DNA of 64,000 nt, from NCBI RefSeq assembly GCF_030463535.1, contig NC_132893.1, forward strand, positions 20,878,027 through 20,942,026, given 5' to 3'. Each line of letters starts with the position of its first letter. The stretch's first letter is position 1. The DNA is from Salminus brasiliensis (lineage: Eukaryota > Chordata > Actinopteri > Characiformes > Bryconidae). The notes below the pieces were generated by a model. That model searched no databases. It was not told where the DNA came from and saw only the letters and a program-made list of their open reading frames with translations. Shown here piece by piece: positions 23,801 through 33,985 of this stretch. Position numbers and translations under genes: made by a program.

Positions 23801-24439
23801 TAATATAAAGCTGTCTCATAAAAAAAATATTCTATTCATTGTTAGCTAATTCACTTTTACAAAGTAAAGAAGCAAACCTCAGACACCAAGGATGTCCTGG
23901 CTAATTGATCATGTTTGTGGTCAGAGAAAAATTATGTAAATTTGACTTTTCAGTCAACCAGTCCTTTAAGACAACTCTTAAAATGCACTTTTCTTTAGAT
24001 CAGATGGAGAAGATTGCTCTTATACAGAGCAGCTTGCCTTGCCAGACTGGGGAATCGAACCCTAGATTTGCACAGGTAACACAGTGTTGTCCCCACTACG
24101 CTACATCATACTGCACAGATGCAGACAGAGTATTCAAACTAATGTCAGACAAAACCCCAGCCATGCAAGCTTAGTTTTGAACGAACACACCTTTGAGTAG
24201 AGCTGAACTACATAAGACTTTCAATTATTCTGTAGATCATTTCTACAGCTCTCTATACCATTTTTACCTTCTGACAACCCCCCTGTAGCATTAATTCAGA
24301 TATATTACAGATATATATATACACACACACACACAGAGATTAGGAACTTGCTCCTATTTCCAGGCTTTCCAAAACTTACCTTCAAGGACCGGTAGCCTGA
24401 TGACAGGGGGGTCACCTGGTCCATACTGAGGTCACACAT
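20609..24439 (-). CDS. ets2: ETS2 transcription factor (whole coding span, nine coding exons)
   Basis: Sequence-specific nuclear activator that binds GGAA/T sites and responds to Ras-MAPK signalling (family knowledge). Nine minus-strand exons joined at GT-AG junctions keep frame throughout and give 1398 nt, i.e. 465 residues plus stop; human ETS2 has 469. The N-terminus MCDLSMDQV leads to a Pointed domain at about residues 85-168 ending in [16 protein letters not shown] Thr-Pro at residue 71 (LLTPCSK) matches the ERK site of mammalian ETS2. The ETS domain spans about residues 359-440, with its recognition helix around [17 protein letters not shown]415 and R418 are the expected base-contacting arginines. 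The C-terminus is LGVQPDTED. Exon spans: 24380-24439 (coding part), 22929-23049, 22435-22554, 22137-22337, 21968-22048, 21574-21789, 21155-21418, 20924-21042, 20609-20824. ETS2 is favoured over ETS1 by the N-terminus, the PNT sequence and linkage to erg. Confidence 0.97.
20924..21042 (-). CDS. ets2: ets2 exon 9 (ETS domain, first half)
   Basis: A 119-nt exon encoding [20 protein letters not shown], then [20 protein letters not shown]. It contains helix 1 and the first beta strands of the winged helix-turn-helix. The acceptor is TTCTGTAG and the donor GTAAGA, ending in phase 0. Confidence 0.97.
21155..21418 (-). CDS. ets2: ets2 exon 8 (autoinhibitory-region exon)
   Basis: A 264-nt exon encoding [20 protein letters not shown], then [20 protein letters not shown], and ending [20 protein letters not shown] and AAVLAGFTG. 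The serine-rich stretch precedes the inhibitory helices that flank the ETS domain in ETS1/ETS2. The QSSL-D-QRVPS motif and the [15 protein letters not shown] block are near-invariant in the pair. The donor is GTGAGT. Confidence 0.95.
21574..21789 (-). CDS. ets2: ets2 exon 7
   Basis: A 216-nt exon encoding [20 protein letters not shown] and the following linker, with [20 protein letters not shown] and SQEYP. This aligns with the EQEFQMFPKSRL..VSVTY..VSQDFP block of mammalian ETS2 (family knowledge). The donor is GTGAGT. Several Thr/Ser-Pro sites suit proline-directed kinases. Confidence 0.92.
21968..22048 (-). CDS. ets2: ets2 exon 6
   Basis: An 81-nt exon encoding [20 protein letters not shown] and WMNNNSVG, the variable linker after the Pointed domain. 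The acceptor is TTCTTGCAG. The donor is the weaker GTTAGT, chosen because it is the only site that keeps frame with the next exon. Confidence 0.85.
22137..22337 (-). CDS. ets2: ets2 exon 5 (core of Pointed/SAM domain)
   Basis: This 201-nt exon encodes the Pointed core: [17 protein letters not shown], then [20 protein letters not shown], then [20 protein letters not shown] and [10 protein letters not shown]. The Pointed domain is a SAM-like fold used for MAPK docking and coactivator contact. The acceptor is TTTTCCAG and the donor GTAAGC. Confidence 0.97.
22435..22554 (-). CDS. ets2: ets2 exon 4 (MAPK site, start of Pointed region)
   Basis: This 120-nt exon encodes [20 protein letters not shown] followed by [20 protein letters not shown]. 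Thr71-Pro72 in LLTP corresponds to the ERK-phosphorylated Thr72 of human ETS2. The helix before the Pointed core (VMSQALK) is present. The donor is GTGAGT, and the codon for the final Asn is split across the intron. Confidence 0.95.
22929..23049 (-). CDS. ets2: ets2 exon 3
   Basis: The exon runs from acceptor TTTTCACAG to donor GTGAGA, 121 nt, entering in phase 0 and leaving one base over. It encodes [11 protein letters not shown]... to ...[11 protein letters not shown], the acidic N-terminal region. This matches the ETS2 pattern of RQ-AF near the start and EVP-GL near the end. A second AG two bases further on would break the frame. Confidence 0.93.
23050..24379 (-). other. ets2: ets2 intron 2
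   Basis: The largest intron between coding exons (1330 bp). It contains the SINE at 24.03 kb and a short (CA)n near 24320-24336. ORFs at 23.2-23.5 kb have no family resemblance. Confidence 0.8.
24030..24118 (-). mobile_element. tRNA-derived SINE in ets2 intron 2
   Basis: The minus strand shows an A box (TAGCGTAGTGG) and a B box (GGTTCGATTCC) that fit the RNA polymerase III consensus. The sequence cannot fold as a complete tRNA: no matching acceptor stem or CCA-side was found. It lies in intron 2 in the same orientation as ets2. Confidence 0.6.
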
Positions 24440-24445
24440 TGGAAC
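24380..24445 (-). CDS. ets2: ets2 exon 2 (start codon exon)
   Basis: The ATG is at 24439-24437 and encodes the 20 residues [20 protein letters not shown] before donor GTAAGT, in phase 0. The MDQV...YR..LK pattern matches the vertebrate ETS2 N-terminus. The mammalian protein has a few more residues before MDQV. Six bases of 5' UTR precede the ATG after the acceptor. The second in-frame Met (residue 6) is an alternative start. Confidence 0.9.
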
Positions 24446-25019
24446 CTGAGGGTACACCAAGAAAAAGGTTGGTTATGATCAGACCTCACTGAGTTTTACA
24501 TCTGAATGGAAATGTCTGGCCATTTTCAATGTAACTTGGCTTACTGCTTCACGGTTTAATGAGTCCCAGAAATGACTCACGGTGGTCGTCACAAGGGGCG
24601 GGTGATCCCTCTCAAATTGGATTAACGACCACCACAAAATGGGTTTGCCACACACAATCCCATTACACAGAAAGAAAAACCCGCCTAAGCTCATTATATT
24701 ACCTCCACTAAACGCACGAACACTTTTTATTTCAGTTTGCCGGTCCACCTTAAATGGTGCAGCAGTCGTTTCTCCCGCCGGTACAGACGTAGCTACCTAC
24801 AGACTGTAACCGCTGCGGGATTTAAGGTGGAACGGCGAAATTCAGGCAACTTCAGCCTGGCAGTAATGTTAACGTTACTCAGTAGCAGTAATGCGAGTGG
24901 ATGCAGTCATGTAAACACCACAACACGCTGGATGGAGATACTTTACGATGAAATGAACCGATAACACAGAAGAAGGCTGGTTTGTGTTTGGTGGTCTAGC
25001 GGTGGTCGCTCACACTGAC
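24446..25019 (-). other. ets2: ets2 intron 1
   Basis: It lies between the inferred donor at 25019 and the acceptor before exon 2. No coding segment. Scattered CpGs at 24760-24840 may extend the promoter-proximal regulatory DNA. Confidence 0.55.
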
Positions 25020-25250
25020 CTGTTGAACGTCTCCAAACAGCGGGCGGTGAAATATCTTTAAGTCAGACAGTGAAGACTAGCTCACTGTATCGTATTCCCT
25101 GCGCCGGTGTAGTGTGTGTTGTCCAGCAGTTGTGGGGGGCTCCTCCAGGGGTGTGTTTTCTGTGCAAAGTCGCAGCTCCGCGGTGGTCTGTCTGGGTGTT
25201 GAGGGTTTATAATCTCACGGCTGTAAAGACGACCGTTGACTGAAGCTGCG
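25020..25250 (-). other. ets2: ets2 exon 1, 5' untranslated (5' limit approximate)
   Basis: The first coding exon has an acceptor just upstream of its ATG (CTCAG before position 24445), so a noncoding exon must precede it. A good minus-strand donor, CAG followed by GTCAGTG, ends an exon at 25020. Upstream of it the DNA becomes CpG-rich and then promoter-like. The transcription start cannot be fixed from sequence; 25250 is a guess. Confidence 0.6.
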
Positions 25251-25325
25251 CGAGGAGCTTTGCTCTTTTAGCGCGAGGCGAGTCTGAGAGGGAGGAGCCA
25301 AAAAGCAGCAGCAGCTCAGTAAGCT

Positions 25326-25375
<50 letters not shown>

Positions 25376-25380
25376 TTGTT
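25200..25380 (-). promoter_or_regulatory. ets2: ets2 promoter region, CpG-rich, bounded by an (AG)n tract
   Basis: The DNA just 5' of exon 1 has many CpGs (GCGCGAGG, GACGACCG and a GCGCGAGGCG-type run). It lacks a convincing TATA box at a fixed distance. It is bounded at about 25327-25374 by an uninterrupted (AG)n run, which reads as (CT)n on the ets2 coding strand. CT/GA tracts and CpG richness are common at vertebrate promoters. The exact start site is inferred, not seen. Confidence 0.55.
25327..25374. repeat. (AG)n microsatellite at the ets2 promoter
   Basis: A perfect AG run of about 48 bp directly upstream of the presumed ets2 start region. Confidence 0.95.
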
Positions 25381-25913
25381 TGAGTGGTGTCGACAATAAC
25401 TCGTATATTTAACGATTAGTTTATTTATTTATTTATTATATTTGATACTTTATTGTATTTCTCATTTGCAAAAGTGCAGTTTAGTTACTTAGACTACATT
25501 TAGCATATGGAAACACTGCAGAAGTCAGTAGAAATACACAAGAGTGATTTAAATACAAAATCGTACTACAAAACTATATAGACTGTAGTACATTTTGAAG
25601 TCAACACAACACAAAAATATATAATACACACAAGGTAAAAAATATACACATTTTTAGATGATTAATTCAGTGCTGCTGAACGTCTCTAAATGTACTTGCC
25701 AAAACCATGGCCTCTTAACTTCCTGTTAGTGATCATGATTGACTACTGGTTGCTTCTCTATGCCCGCATGAGAGAAGGGTTTGTTTGGCAGCACTCATTT
25801 GATTGACCAATGCACAGTACAATGGGACAGTCCAAGGAGTTTGCAGATCTAAGAAAGCTGATCATAGAGTTTTGCCAGAAATCTAAGTCAGAAAAGTCTC
25901 TTAAATCAAGTTC

Positions 25914-25914
<1 letters not shown>

Positions 25915-25976
<62 letters not shown>
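25915..25976. repeat. (TA)n microsatellite
   Basis: About 60 bp of perfect TA units. It is a potential cruciform or unwinding element. Open frames across it are artefacts. Confidence 0.95.
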
Positions 25977-25979
<3 letters not shown>

Positions 25980-26179
25980 ACACACATACTAAAAGATATA
26001 CCATGGCATTTTTATAATTATAATATATTATAATCTTACATGTACACATGCAACTGTGACTAGAAGTTTACTGCTTTATTGCTTTCAATTATTTATTTGA
26101 ACTGTTTTTTTTTTCCTGGTGCAAAACAAGTGTACAACTCACTACTTAATAAATAAAAAAAACAACATAGTTCCACAAG

Positions 26180-26900
26180 CATTGTAGTCAGGGCTTTGGG
26201 AACAACCACTTTTGTAGAATGTGTGTTAAGGGTCGTTGTCCTTTTGGAAAACCCAAATGTGTCCAAGTTTCAGTCTAGGAAGTCCTTATTCTTTATCATT
26301 CCACCCACTCAATGCAACATACTAGTTGAAAAACAGCCCCAGAGCATGCTGCTACCACCACCGTGTTTAACATTTGGCACTGCGTTCTTGGAAATCAAGG
26401 CCTCACCTTACTTACTCAGAAGGCTTTTTCTCTTGTCCATGTGGTTAAGCTGCAAACTTTAACCACTCATTTAAGGTGTAGCAGGGACATTTTGTTATGG
26501 ATGGCAGCCTCTCAGACAGTGTAAAAAATAGATTGACAATATACAGTGACACCAGTGTTCCAGCACCATCCAGGCCATGGCAGGCCTGTGCCTTGGTGGT
26601 TCTTAGATTGCTTCTCAGCTGAGAGTGACTGTTAGGCAGAGTTACTCCACATTTACTTAAGTTTGCAGCTATTCGTTTTTGAACTTATGATATTGAAAGC
26701 TGCAGTTGTTTAGAAATTGATTTAAGATACTTTTCTGACTTGTGTAAATCTATGATTATCCTTCTTAGATCTGCATTGAGCTCCTTGGTCTATGAAATGA
26801 GTGCTGCCAAACAATCTCCTTTTCATGTGGACACAGAGAAGCTACCAGCTGTAGTCAATCATGTTCACTAACAGGAAGTTAAGAGGCCATGGTCTTGGCA
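26180..26900 (-). mobile_element. Tc1-like transposon relic
   Basis: On the minus strand near 26370-26320 a readable stretch corresponds to the GGGS-M-WGCF motif of Tc1 transposases. Flanking segments preserve more decayed transposase wording. The block TTAGATCTGCATTGAGCTCC near 26765 resembles fish Tc1 internal sequence. It is full of stops. Confidence 0.6.
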
Positions 26901-28999
26901 AGTACATTTTGGAGAATCCTGTAGTTTTATAGTTTTACTATAGAGCTTTTTCAAAACTTTTGTAAGAACCTTTACACATTTTACACCTTTACATTTTCAC
27001 CTGTGTGTATGTGTGTGTGTGTGTGTCTGATAACAGCAAGCATTCTAGGCCTTTATGAGCAACAGCAGGGGGCCTCACACCTGCCCTCCCTAGCGTTTAT
27101 CACGTCTGAGTTGCTTCACACTCACTTTCGTTTATTATGCAGCGTGAATGAGCTCAGCCTTCCCTACTTTTGTGCTGCTGCCTTGTTCTCACTGCTGGCC
27201 ACATTCACTCATTTCCCTGTTCCCTGTCCCTTGGAAGCACTCACATACAGCCTAGTTACTAAACAGCGGGAGACCCTCTTCAGCCTGGCCCTGAGAGTGC
27301 TGAAGAGAAAGCTTAGTGTACATTAGTGCTGAAGGTGCACTTGTCATTTTTGTAAGCTTGTGTTCTCGCTGTTCCAAAAACAGCCTAGAAATAGCAATGA
27401 CTCTTGAACAAGGCTTTAGTGAGACTAAATGTCACTGTTACTTGCTGTAGCCCTGCACTGCTTGCTGCAGTTTCTTTTTTTTTTTTTGGCCTGACATTCA
27501 AACTTTGATGAGTTTTAGCTGAGTCACTGGTAATCACACTGTAATAGGCACAGTTGAGCTAATGACTACTGTACATATCCAGCAGAAATAAGATATGTAT
27601 AGCTGTATAGAAATACACAAGCACATGTTTGCATGATCCACAATATGAATGGTCTGCGCTACATTATGAAAATTGTTCAGGAGCCATTTTACCAGGTAAC
27701 AAATTGAGTGGCTTATTGAGCCACAACAGCAGTAATCAAAGGTCTGACAAGCATCCAAAGAAAGATGAAGGACAGTAAAATCAGTGAGCTTAGGGGAAGT
27801 TCAGTGATGGTGTATACTTGACCCCACCAATACTTCACAAAATCCTACTCAAAGGTACCTTAGAATGGTGAACCGTACCTACCTTGGCATCGCTGAATAG
27901 TGAGAGTTCGATACATGGAAGTGACACACTGTGAATCTCAAACACTAAGGTGTCCTTATTTTAAAGAAAATCCGGCATTACTAAAACAGGACTGGAAAAT
28001 GAGCCAATTTCAAAAACGGACTAGACTTGTTATTTGTATACTCCTGAAATTTACATACATCCAGCTCACTAGTGAAAGCCCTAGTTAAAGCTGGTGAGGG
28101 AAATAACAGCTTTGGGATATTATGTTGTTGATACTTGAGCAGCACCTCACCTCCAGATTCTGCTAGCTATTGAAATATAGGTTGCTAGTTATAGTTATAG
28201 TTATAGAGACACAGTAGGCAAGGCACAGCAGAAGGAAAACAAGTCTTTGAAAAGTAAAAGTCCTTCAAAAAAATCTTTGGAGAGGTGGAGGGGTTGTCTC
28301 AGTCTTTGGAATAAGGTGATATTTAGTATTTTATAAATCTCATAAGTAGAACCTTGAATTTGATGGTACAAAGGCAGTGCTGTTATATAAACTCTACATT
28401 TATATAACTCTTCAAGCTGTGTGACCTGGTTCTTTTGCATGGAAATACAGACACAAGGACGATAGCGGAGAGCTGACAGAAAAAACACCCCCATAAACAG
28501 GGCTCAGTCTGAGGGGGAAGGGGGATGCAAGCCGCCCCTAAAGAAGGAAGAAAAAAAGCAAAGACCAAACAACGTGGTAAATCAATCCTCTTCCAAAACC
28601 TGCTGTCCCGCCTTTCCGCCCAGCCCCTTTTGATTTATGTTAGATGGCATTACCCGAGATGCCCATGTTACAGATATTATTATCCATCCTAGGGGACTCG
28701 TGGATGTCCAAAGAGGATAGGATGTTCTGGCTGGGGTGCTTTACGTTGTAGGACCATATCAATGCAAGCATGTGTGAGAGTAAAGGGGGGTTACATACCT
28801 CTGGAACTATGCAGTTATGTTAATGAACAGCCTTAATAGTCTATATGGCCAAATAGTTCCTCATTTTAGGTAGTAGTATGATAAAATATAACATTTGAAT
28901 TAGACATTGGAATATTAGGACCACACCCAGACAGTTCTCAAAAAGCAGATTCCTTTATTCTAAACTATGTTTACAATAGGGCTTTAAAATATAGTCAAG
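26901..28999. other. No gene seen
   Basis: Unique-looking DNA with a short (TG)n at about 27003-27027. The 28560-28700 segment is free of repeats and could be a noncoding conserved element, but conservation cannot be judged here. Confidence 0.4.
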
Positions 29000-29004
29000 C
29001 TCTC

Positions 29005-29150
29005 ATCCATCACTGTCAGAACAAAACCTTTGATCTCCAAAATAGCAACTTTACTGGAGACAGGAAAAAAGTTAACTTTTAATGAAGGTCACTGTAAAAA
29101 TATTTCTATTTCATATCACGGAGCATTTCTATTGGTCTATTAATCAACAA
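29005..29150. repeat. Interspersed repeat family C, copy 1
   Basis: It contains TCTCCAAAATAGCAACTTTA, CTGGAGACAGG, TAATGAAGGTCACTGTAAAAA and CATTTCTATTGG. The same word order recurs at 29.7 and 60.95 kb. Class unknown. Confidence 0.6.
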
Positions 29151-29721
29151 AATTAAACAATGTAGAGAACTTTTAGATTCAAAGGTGTTTGCATGACAAC
29201 ACAAATATTAGCAATATGATTAAATAAAGATAAAGAAATTCTAACTTTTTTCAAACAAGAATTTTATAACAATTATAGGATAATATTACTTCAAATCATC
29301 ATCTTCATCATAATAATCATCAACCTTTCTTGATAAAACCGTGGCACAACTCTCAGGGGAAAGAATATGGCCACAGTGTTCCAGTAATTAGCTTAGCACA
29401 AAGTGGCCTTTATTCACAGACACCCATCAGCAAACATCTAACACACTTAAACATAGCTATACCCAAAATGGGGCTCCACAGGGAATTAATAGGCAGCACA
29501 TACCTTATTCAGAGCCCCCCTTGTGCCTCGCTCCCTCCTGTGTGGGACAAACCGAGCCCTCTTTTGAAGCCCCATCTTGGAGCGCTTTCTCTTGACTGGC
29601 TCCAGGTGCTCCTCACTGTCTCAATATTTAAAATAAGTAACCGTGTCTAGAAATAATCTTATTTGTACAACAGTCTCATTAGGAGAAATAATACATGCTG
29701 TCGCTGTCACATAAACACTGT

Positions 29722-29860
29722 GTATCTTCAGAACAGCAACTTTTCAGGCAAAGTACAAAACCTCCCTAACTCTCAGTGAAAGTCAAGGTAAAAAGACTTT
29801 ATTTTATTTAGTCATTTTGGAGTGTTTCTATTGGACCATTCATCATGACATGGAGATTCA
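29722..29860. repeat. Interspersed repeat family C, copy 2
   Basis: AACAGCAACTTTTCAGG, GTGAAAGTCAAGGTAAAAA and TTTCTATTGGACCATTCATC follow the same order as in copy 1. Confidence 0.6.
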
Positions 29861-30567
29861 AGGTTTTTGCATGAGAGCGATGATAAATTGCCTACTTTTT
29901 AGATGCTTTAACTTGCTGAGATATTTTTCTGTGTGTGCCTGAAACTTTCCCCATGCAGTGAGAATTCTGTGAGCATCACTCAGAATGAGCACAACGTGCA
30001 AATTATGACAAGCTTCTGCAGCCATGTTTATTTTTCTGAAGTGCAATTTGAAGCATTTAAATGGACGGCCTGGGGGTGAGTGTTCTTGTGCGAAAAGCCG
30101 AGTGCTCCACGTTTTGCATTGTTTTGGTTTTCACCACACTGACTGTTGCTTAGCAACCTGTGGCCTTCATCTTCTGTCCATAACGGCAGTATGTGTGAGT
30201 GAAGAGAACTATTCCCTCTGAGCACACACACTCACAATGCAGACGTAACTAGCGCATGCACATACAAACACTTAAACACACACAGCATACAACAAACATA
30301 CAATATACATACACCTGTACAAATATACACATATGCATATGCATGCACCTTTGCATAATATTACAATGCACAAACATGCAGCACACTCATACTCCTACAT
30401 ATCTGCAGATACTTACATAAAAAGGAATGCATTGAAGACTGACTCGATTTAAATGCATTCATATACATAATGAATACATTCCATTGCACCCACACAATTT
30501 AGTCTTTTAGCCTTTGATGTAATATAATTTATTCATGTGCAAATGATCTATGCATCTAGATTAGGTA

Positions 30568-30598
<31 letters not shown>

Positions 30599-31270
30599 CC
30601 ACACACACACACACACACACACACTTACAACAAATGTAGCATGAGAAAAGTCTTCACCCAGTGCACACCGTCACACTCCAGCACCATGGCCTCTTGCACA
30701 AATGGCCTGCTGGTTCTTTACACACCAAAGACCGATCAGGATTTAGCATGGACTGTTGCAGGGGTGTGCAGAATCAACAGGTTTCAAACACACAGCATGA
30801 TAAAAAACTCAATAAAACCATCCCTGCAAGACACACTGCCTCCCTGATGACACACACACTATCACTTCTCACACTGTTCCTGCAGGCCCTAGCGCATGTG
30901 GAATTTCTCACAGTAAGAGTGCTGATCTACAGTCTGCTTTTGCCTCTGAATGTAATTATATAGCGAGGAAGTCTATTCTCAAACTTGGTGTATTAAGTAT
31001 TAAGTATTAAGTGATGGAATGTGTTTATTATGGAGGTTAACTGGTTCACTGTGGTTTGTGGACTTTGTGGACTTTGTCGACCTCCATTTCTTAGAACACC
31101 TTCAATATAGTGTCCCTAGAACATCTCACAAAGTTAGCGGTATCCGAAATGCTACTTGGTATTATCATGCTCTTTTGGACATCAGTCAAATCATGTCCTT
31201 TGTCCATGACAATCGCTTTGCACTCATGCTACAACTGAGTGGTGTGTTCACTTACTCATACATGCAGCAA
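29861..31270. other. No gene seen; CA-rich microsatellites
   Basis: (CA)n runs occur at about 30571-30598 and 30600-30624, with looser CA/TACA-rich DNA from 30.22 to 30.42 kb. No exon signals. Confidence 0.5.
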
Positions 31271-31830
31271 AAACCCTTTAACGTGACATTTTCTTGGGTC
31301 TTGGGTCGAACCGGGGGTGGTCATACGGATGGTAGAATCTCAGAAACCGCAAATGTTGTGGGATGTTCTAGAGCCACTGTAGGGAAGGTGTGCCGAGAAT
31401 GGACCAACGGCTATACTATGGACCACTCTTTGGAACAACGATTCCAAAGAGTGGTACAGAGCAATCGACATGCCAATGTGGACCAGTTAACCTCTACAAT
31501 GAACACCTTAGGCCACAGCCTATTGGAATATTGTTGCTGACCATGTGCATCCCTTCATGGACATTCCCCTCCCAATGAGTTCAGTGCTCTTCATTGCTCG
31601 TTTCTATTTACCAGATTTGAATCCAATACAACATCTTTGGGATGTGGTAGAATGGGAGATTCTGAGCCTGAAAGCGCTCCTGAAAAATCTGCAGGAATTG
31701 CACAATGCAGTCATGTCAACATTGACCAGAATCTCAAAGGAATGTTTCCAGCATCTTGTGGACTCCATGGAAGCAATGGCAAATTGAGGCTGTTTTGAGA
31801 GCAAAAGCAGGTCCCACCCAGTATTAGCAT
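31270..31830 (+). mobile_element. Tc1/IS630-type transposase relic
   Basis: The plus-strand reading near 31330-31400 gives a helix-turn-helix segment with ISETANVVGCSRATVGKVCR. After a frameshift, 31600-31650 gives YLPDLNPIQHLWDVVEWEI, the DLNP-hallmark region near the last catalytic acid of Tc1 transposases. The relic ends with the typical HLVDSMEAM C-terminus. Frame breaks at about 31540 and elsewhere make it dead. Confidence 0.8.
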
Positions 31831-32386
31831 AGTCTTCCTAATTAATTGTTCGATGTGTCTATGTACCTATCTTGCACAACCCAGATGCACTGAGCATCAC
31901 AGTGTGCTGATCCAGGATCAGCTCACCGCTGTCCATGTTAATATTCATTGGATAATGCAAGCAATAAAAACAAGGGAACATACTCAAGTCCCTGCTCTCA
32001 GAAAAACTGAAAAGCTTATCTCATCTCCCCTGAGTCTTTTTTCTGTTCTGTCCGCCTGATCGTTTTTCCATGGCGAGCTGCAGATGGGTCATGCTTGCTG
32101 CATCAGTATTGTTCCATCAGACAGTTTTCTTCCTGTTCCATTAACTATATTATACATGTAACCTTACATGGTTGTGTAAGTCAGGACCAGGCTTAAGCTG
32201 TTTTGAAGTGGTTTCTGTTTTATACCAATTCAGAACCATCTTCTCATTGCTGTGTATAATATCATCAAACAATTAGAGAGAGTGAGAGAGAATATGTTTA
32301 AAATAGACTCTAAGTACAGCCATGCTTTTATGTCAAATACATTAATTCAGGTATATAGAGAAGCTTCCTTATTGAAGATAGCTCAT

Positions 32387-32735
32387 AGAAAGAGTTTGTG
32401 GACACCCTTTCTAATGAATGCAGTCATCTACTTAAGGTTGCACCTATTGCTGACCCAGATGTGCAAAATCACACAAACAGCATATCTAGACCTTGTAGAG
32501 AGGAGTATTGTAAACAGAATAGGGCTCTCTGGAGCAGATAAACATGAACCTTTTGGCACCATGCCTAATGCCAGACACGGGCTAGAGGGGTTCTCTGGAA
32601 TGATGGTGCTCCATCCAATACGTTTGGGATCAGTTGGGGAGTTGGGGATGAGGTGGGGTGGTGATCATCGAGCATCCAGAAGAGACAGTTACTCCAACAA
32701 AAGCAGAATAAACTCATACCTTTGATTTGAGAAGA
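32387..32735 (+). mobile_element. Family A TIR element
   Basis: It begins GTTTGTGGACACCCTTTCTA and continues through CACCATGCCTAATGCCAGAC and TCTCTGGAATGATGGTGCTC. It serves as the plus-strand reference for the other copies. Nonautonomous. Confidence 0.7.
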
Positions 32736-33440
32736 AACCTTGTCACATTTTAAATGAATCATATCTGTGATACATAGTTGTATGCAAAAGTTAGGGCACC
32801 GCCAGCCAATTAACATATCTTGTCTAGCTAAGGAGTTCTATTTTTTGCCGTTCCTTGTTTCCAGACGGGCTCTGGTTTATCTGGATATTGTTTTGGGAAC
32901 TTCAGATGACCACTGTGATTAGGCTTAAGGTTAGATGTCATTCTGATAGCTGGTCTTTAAGGAATGTTCAGATCATGTTTGTGCTTGCAACACCGAACAG
33001 TAGAACGGCGCACCGCCACTCCTGCGTTAGCCAAGCTTTTTGGCGTGTCCTCTGCTGTCATCTGGGAGTTTGCTTTAGTTTTCTAGCCAACATACAAGCA
33101 GCTCTATCTGTCTGACTTCCACAGTTCTCATAAACTGCTATTGACTTCACAGACAGTGAAACCTGTAAGCTGCTTTGATGTCTTTTTATAGTTCTTGTGG
33201 GCAACACTTAGCTTCACTTTCTGATTGAGTTTTTAGCACAAGATTTGATTTGAATTTATTATGCCCTAGAATATCTGCTTAACCTGTCTCAACAAGTCAA
33301 ATGGCTTCAGAGACTTTACAACTAGAGAGGTAATCTTATATTAAGTAAATGTGTATTACCATTTGCATTTGATTTCTAGTCTGTTCTAAATTGAGTATAT
33401 TTGACAAAATATGTCATTTTCTCTGCCCAGTTGTGCCTAA
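32736..33440. other. No gene seen
   Basis: The short stretch near 32.76-32.82 kb (GCAAAAGTTAGGGCACC) looks like another DNA-transposon end. The remainder is unique. Confidence 0.4.
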
Positions 33441-33449
33441 ACCGTATTT

Positions 33450-33985
33450 ACAATCCACAGTGCAGCAAGAAAGCTTGACAAAAAGTTGACAGTTTCTTTG
33501 CAGATTTTGTTCGCTTAGGGCCAAGATTTTGCAGCATGACCCACTAAAGGTTAAGCTTCAGTTCATGCATTGATACCCTGGCATTCTTTGTAGATTTTAT
33601 GGGTAAAATCCCTGTGAAATCCTGAATTCAGGTGCCTAAATAATGGCAAGCTAGATGTCCTAGATGTGAAGCAGCAAAGCAGCCACAAACCATGATACTA
33701 CCACCCCCATGCTTAACATCTGGAAAGAGGTTCTTATGTTAGAATGCAATGTTTGTTTATTGGCAGACACAGTGCTTTTCCCTCAAACTAAAAAATAAAG
33801 TTCTCTTCTGGATTAATCTGTCCAAAAAACATTCTTCCAATATGATCATGGCTTATCCGTGTGGTTTTGAGGGAGCCAGACTTTTGAAGCTGTTATTCAC
33901 GATCCCCTACACGCAAAATATAGAGCATCACAATATAGAGCACTATTATAGGAAACAGAATTCGACATGGTTGTAAGCGACATGT
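33450..33985 (-). mobile_element. Tc1-like transposon relic
   Basis: The minus strand preserves the internal wording of fish Tc1 elements. An example is GCAGCAAAGCAGCCACAAAC with CCACCCCCATGCTTAACATC, the reverse of the HGGG...GCF coding region, at 33.67-33.72 kb. Many stops. Confidence 0.6.

Noticed and set aside
24030-24118. Genuine tRNA gene
   Set aside because: Good A and B boxes, but the cloverleaf stems do not close and the flanks look like a SINE.
25758-25985. Frame with alternating Tyr-Ile
   Set aside because: Translation of the (TA)n microsatellite.
31019-31540. 173-codon open frame as a functional gene
   Set aside because: Its second half is a Tc1-type helix-turn-helix region, and the transposase frame breaks before the DLNP motif. 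It is a dead transposon.
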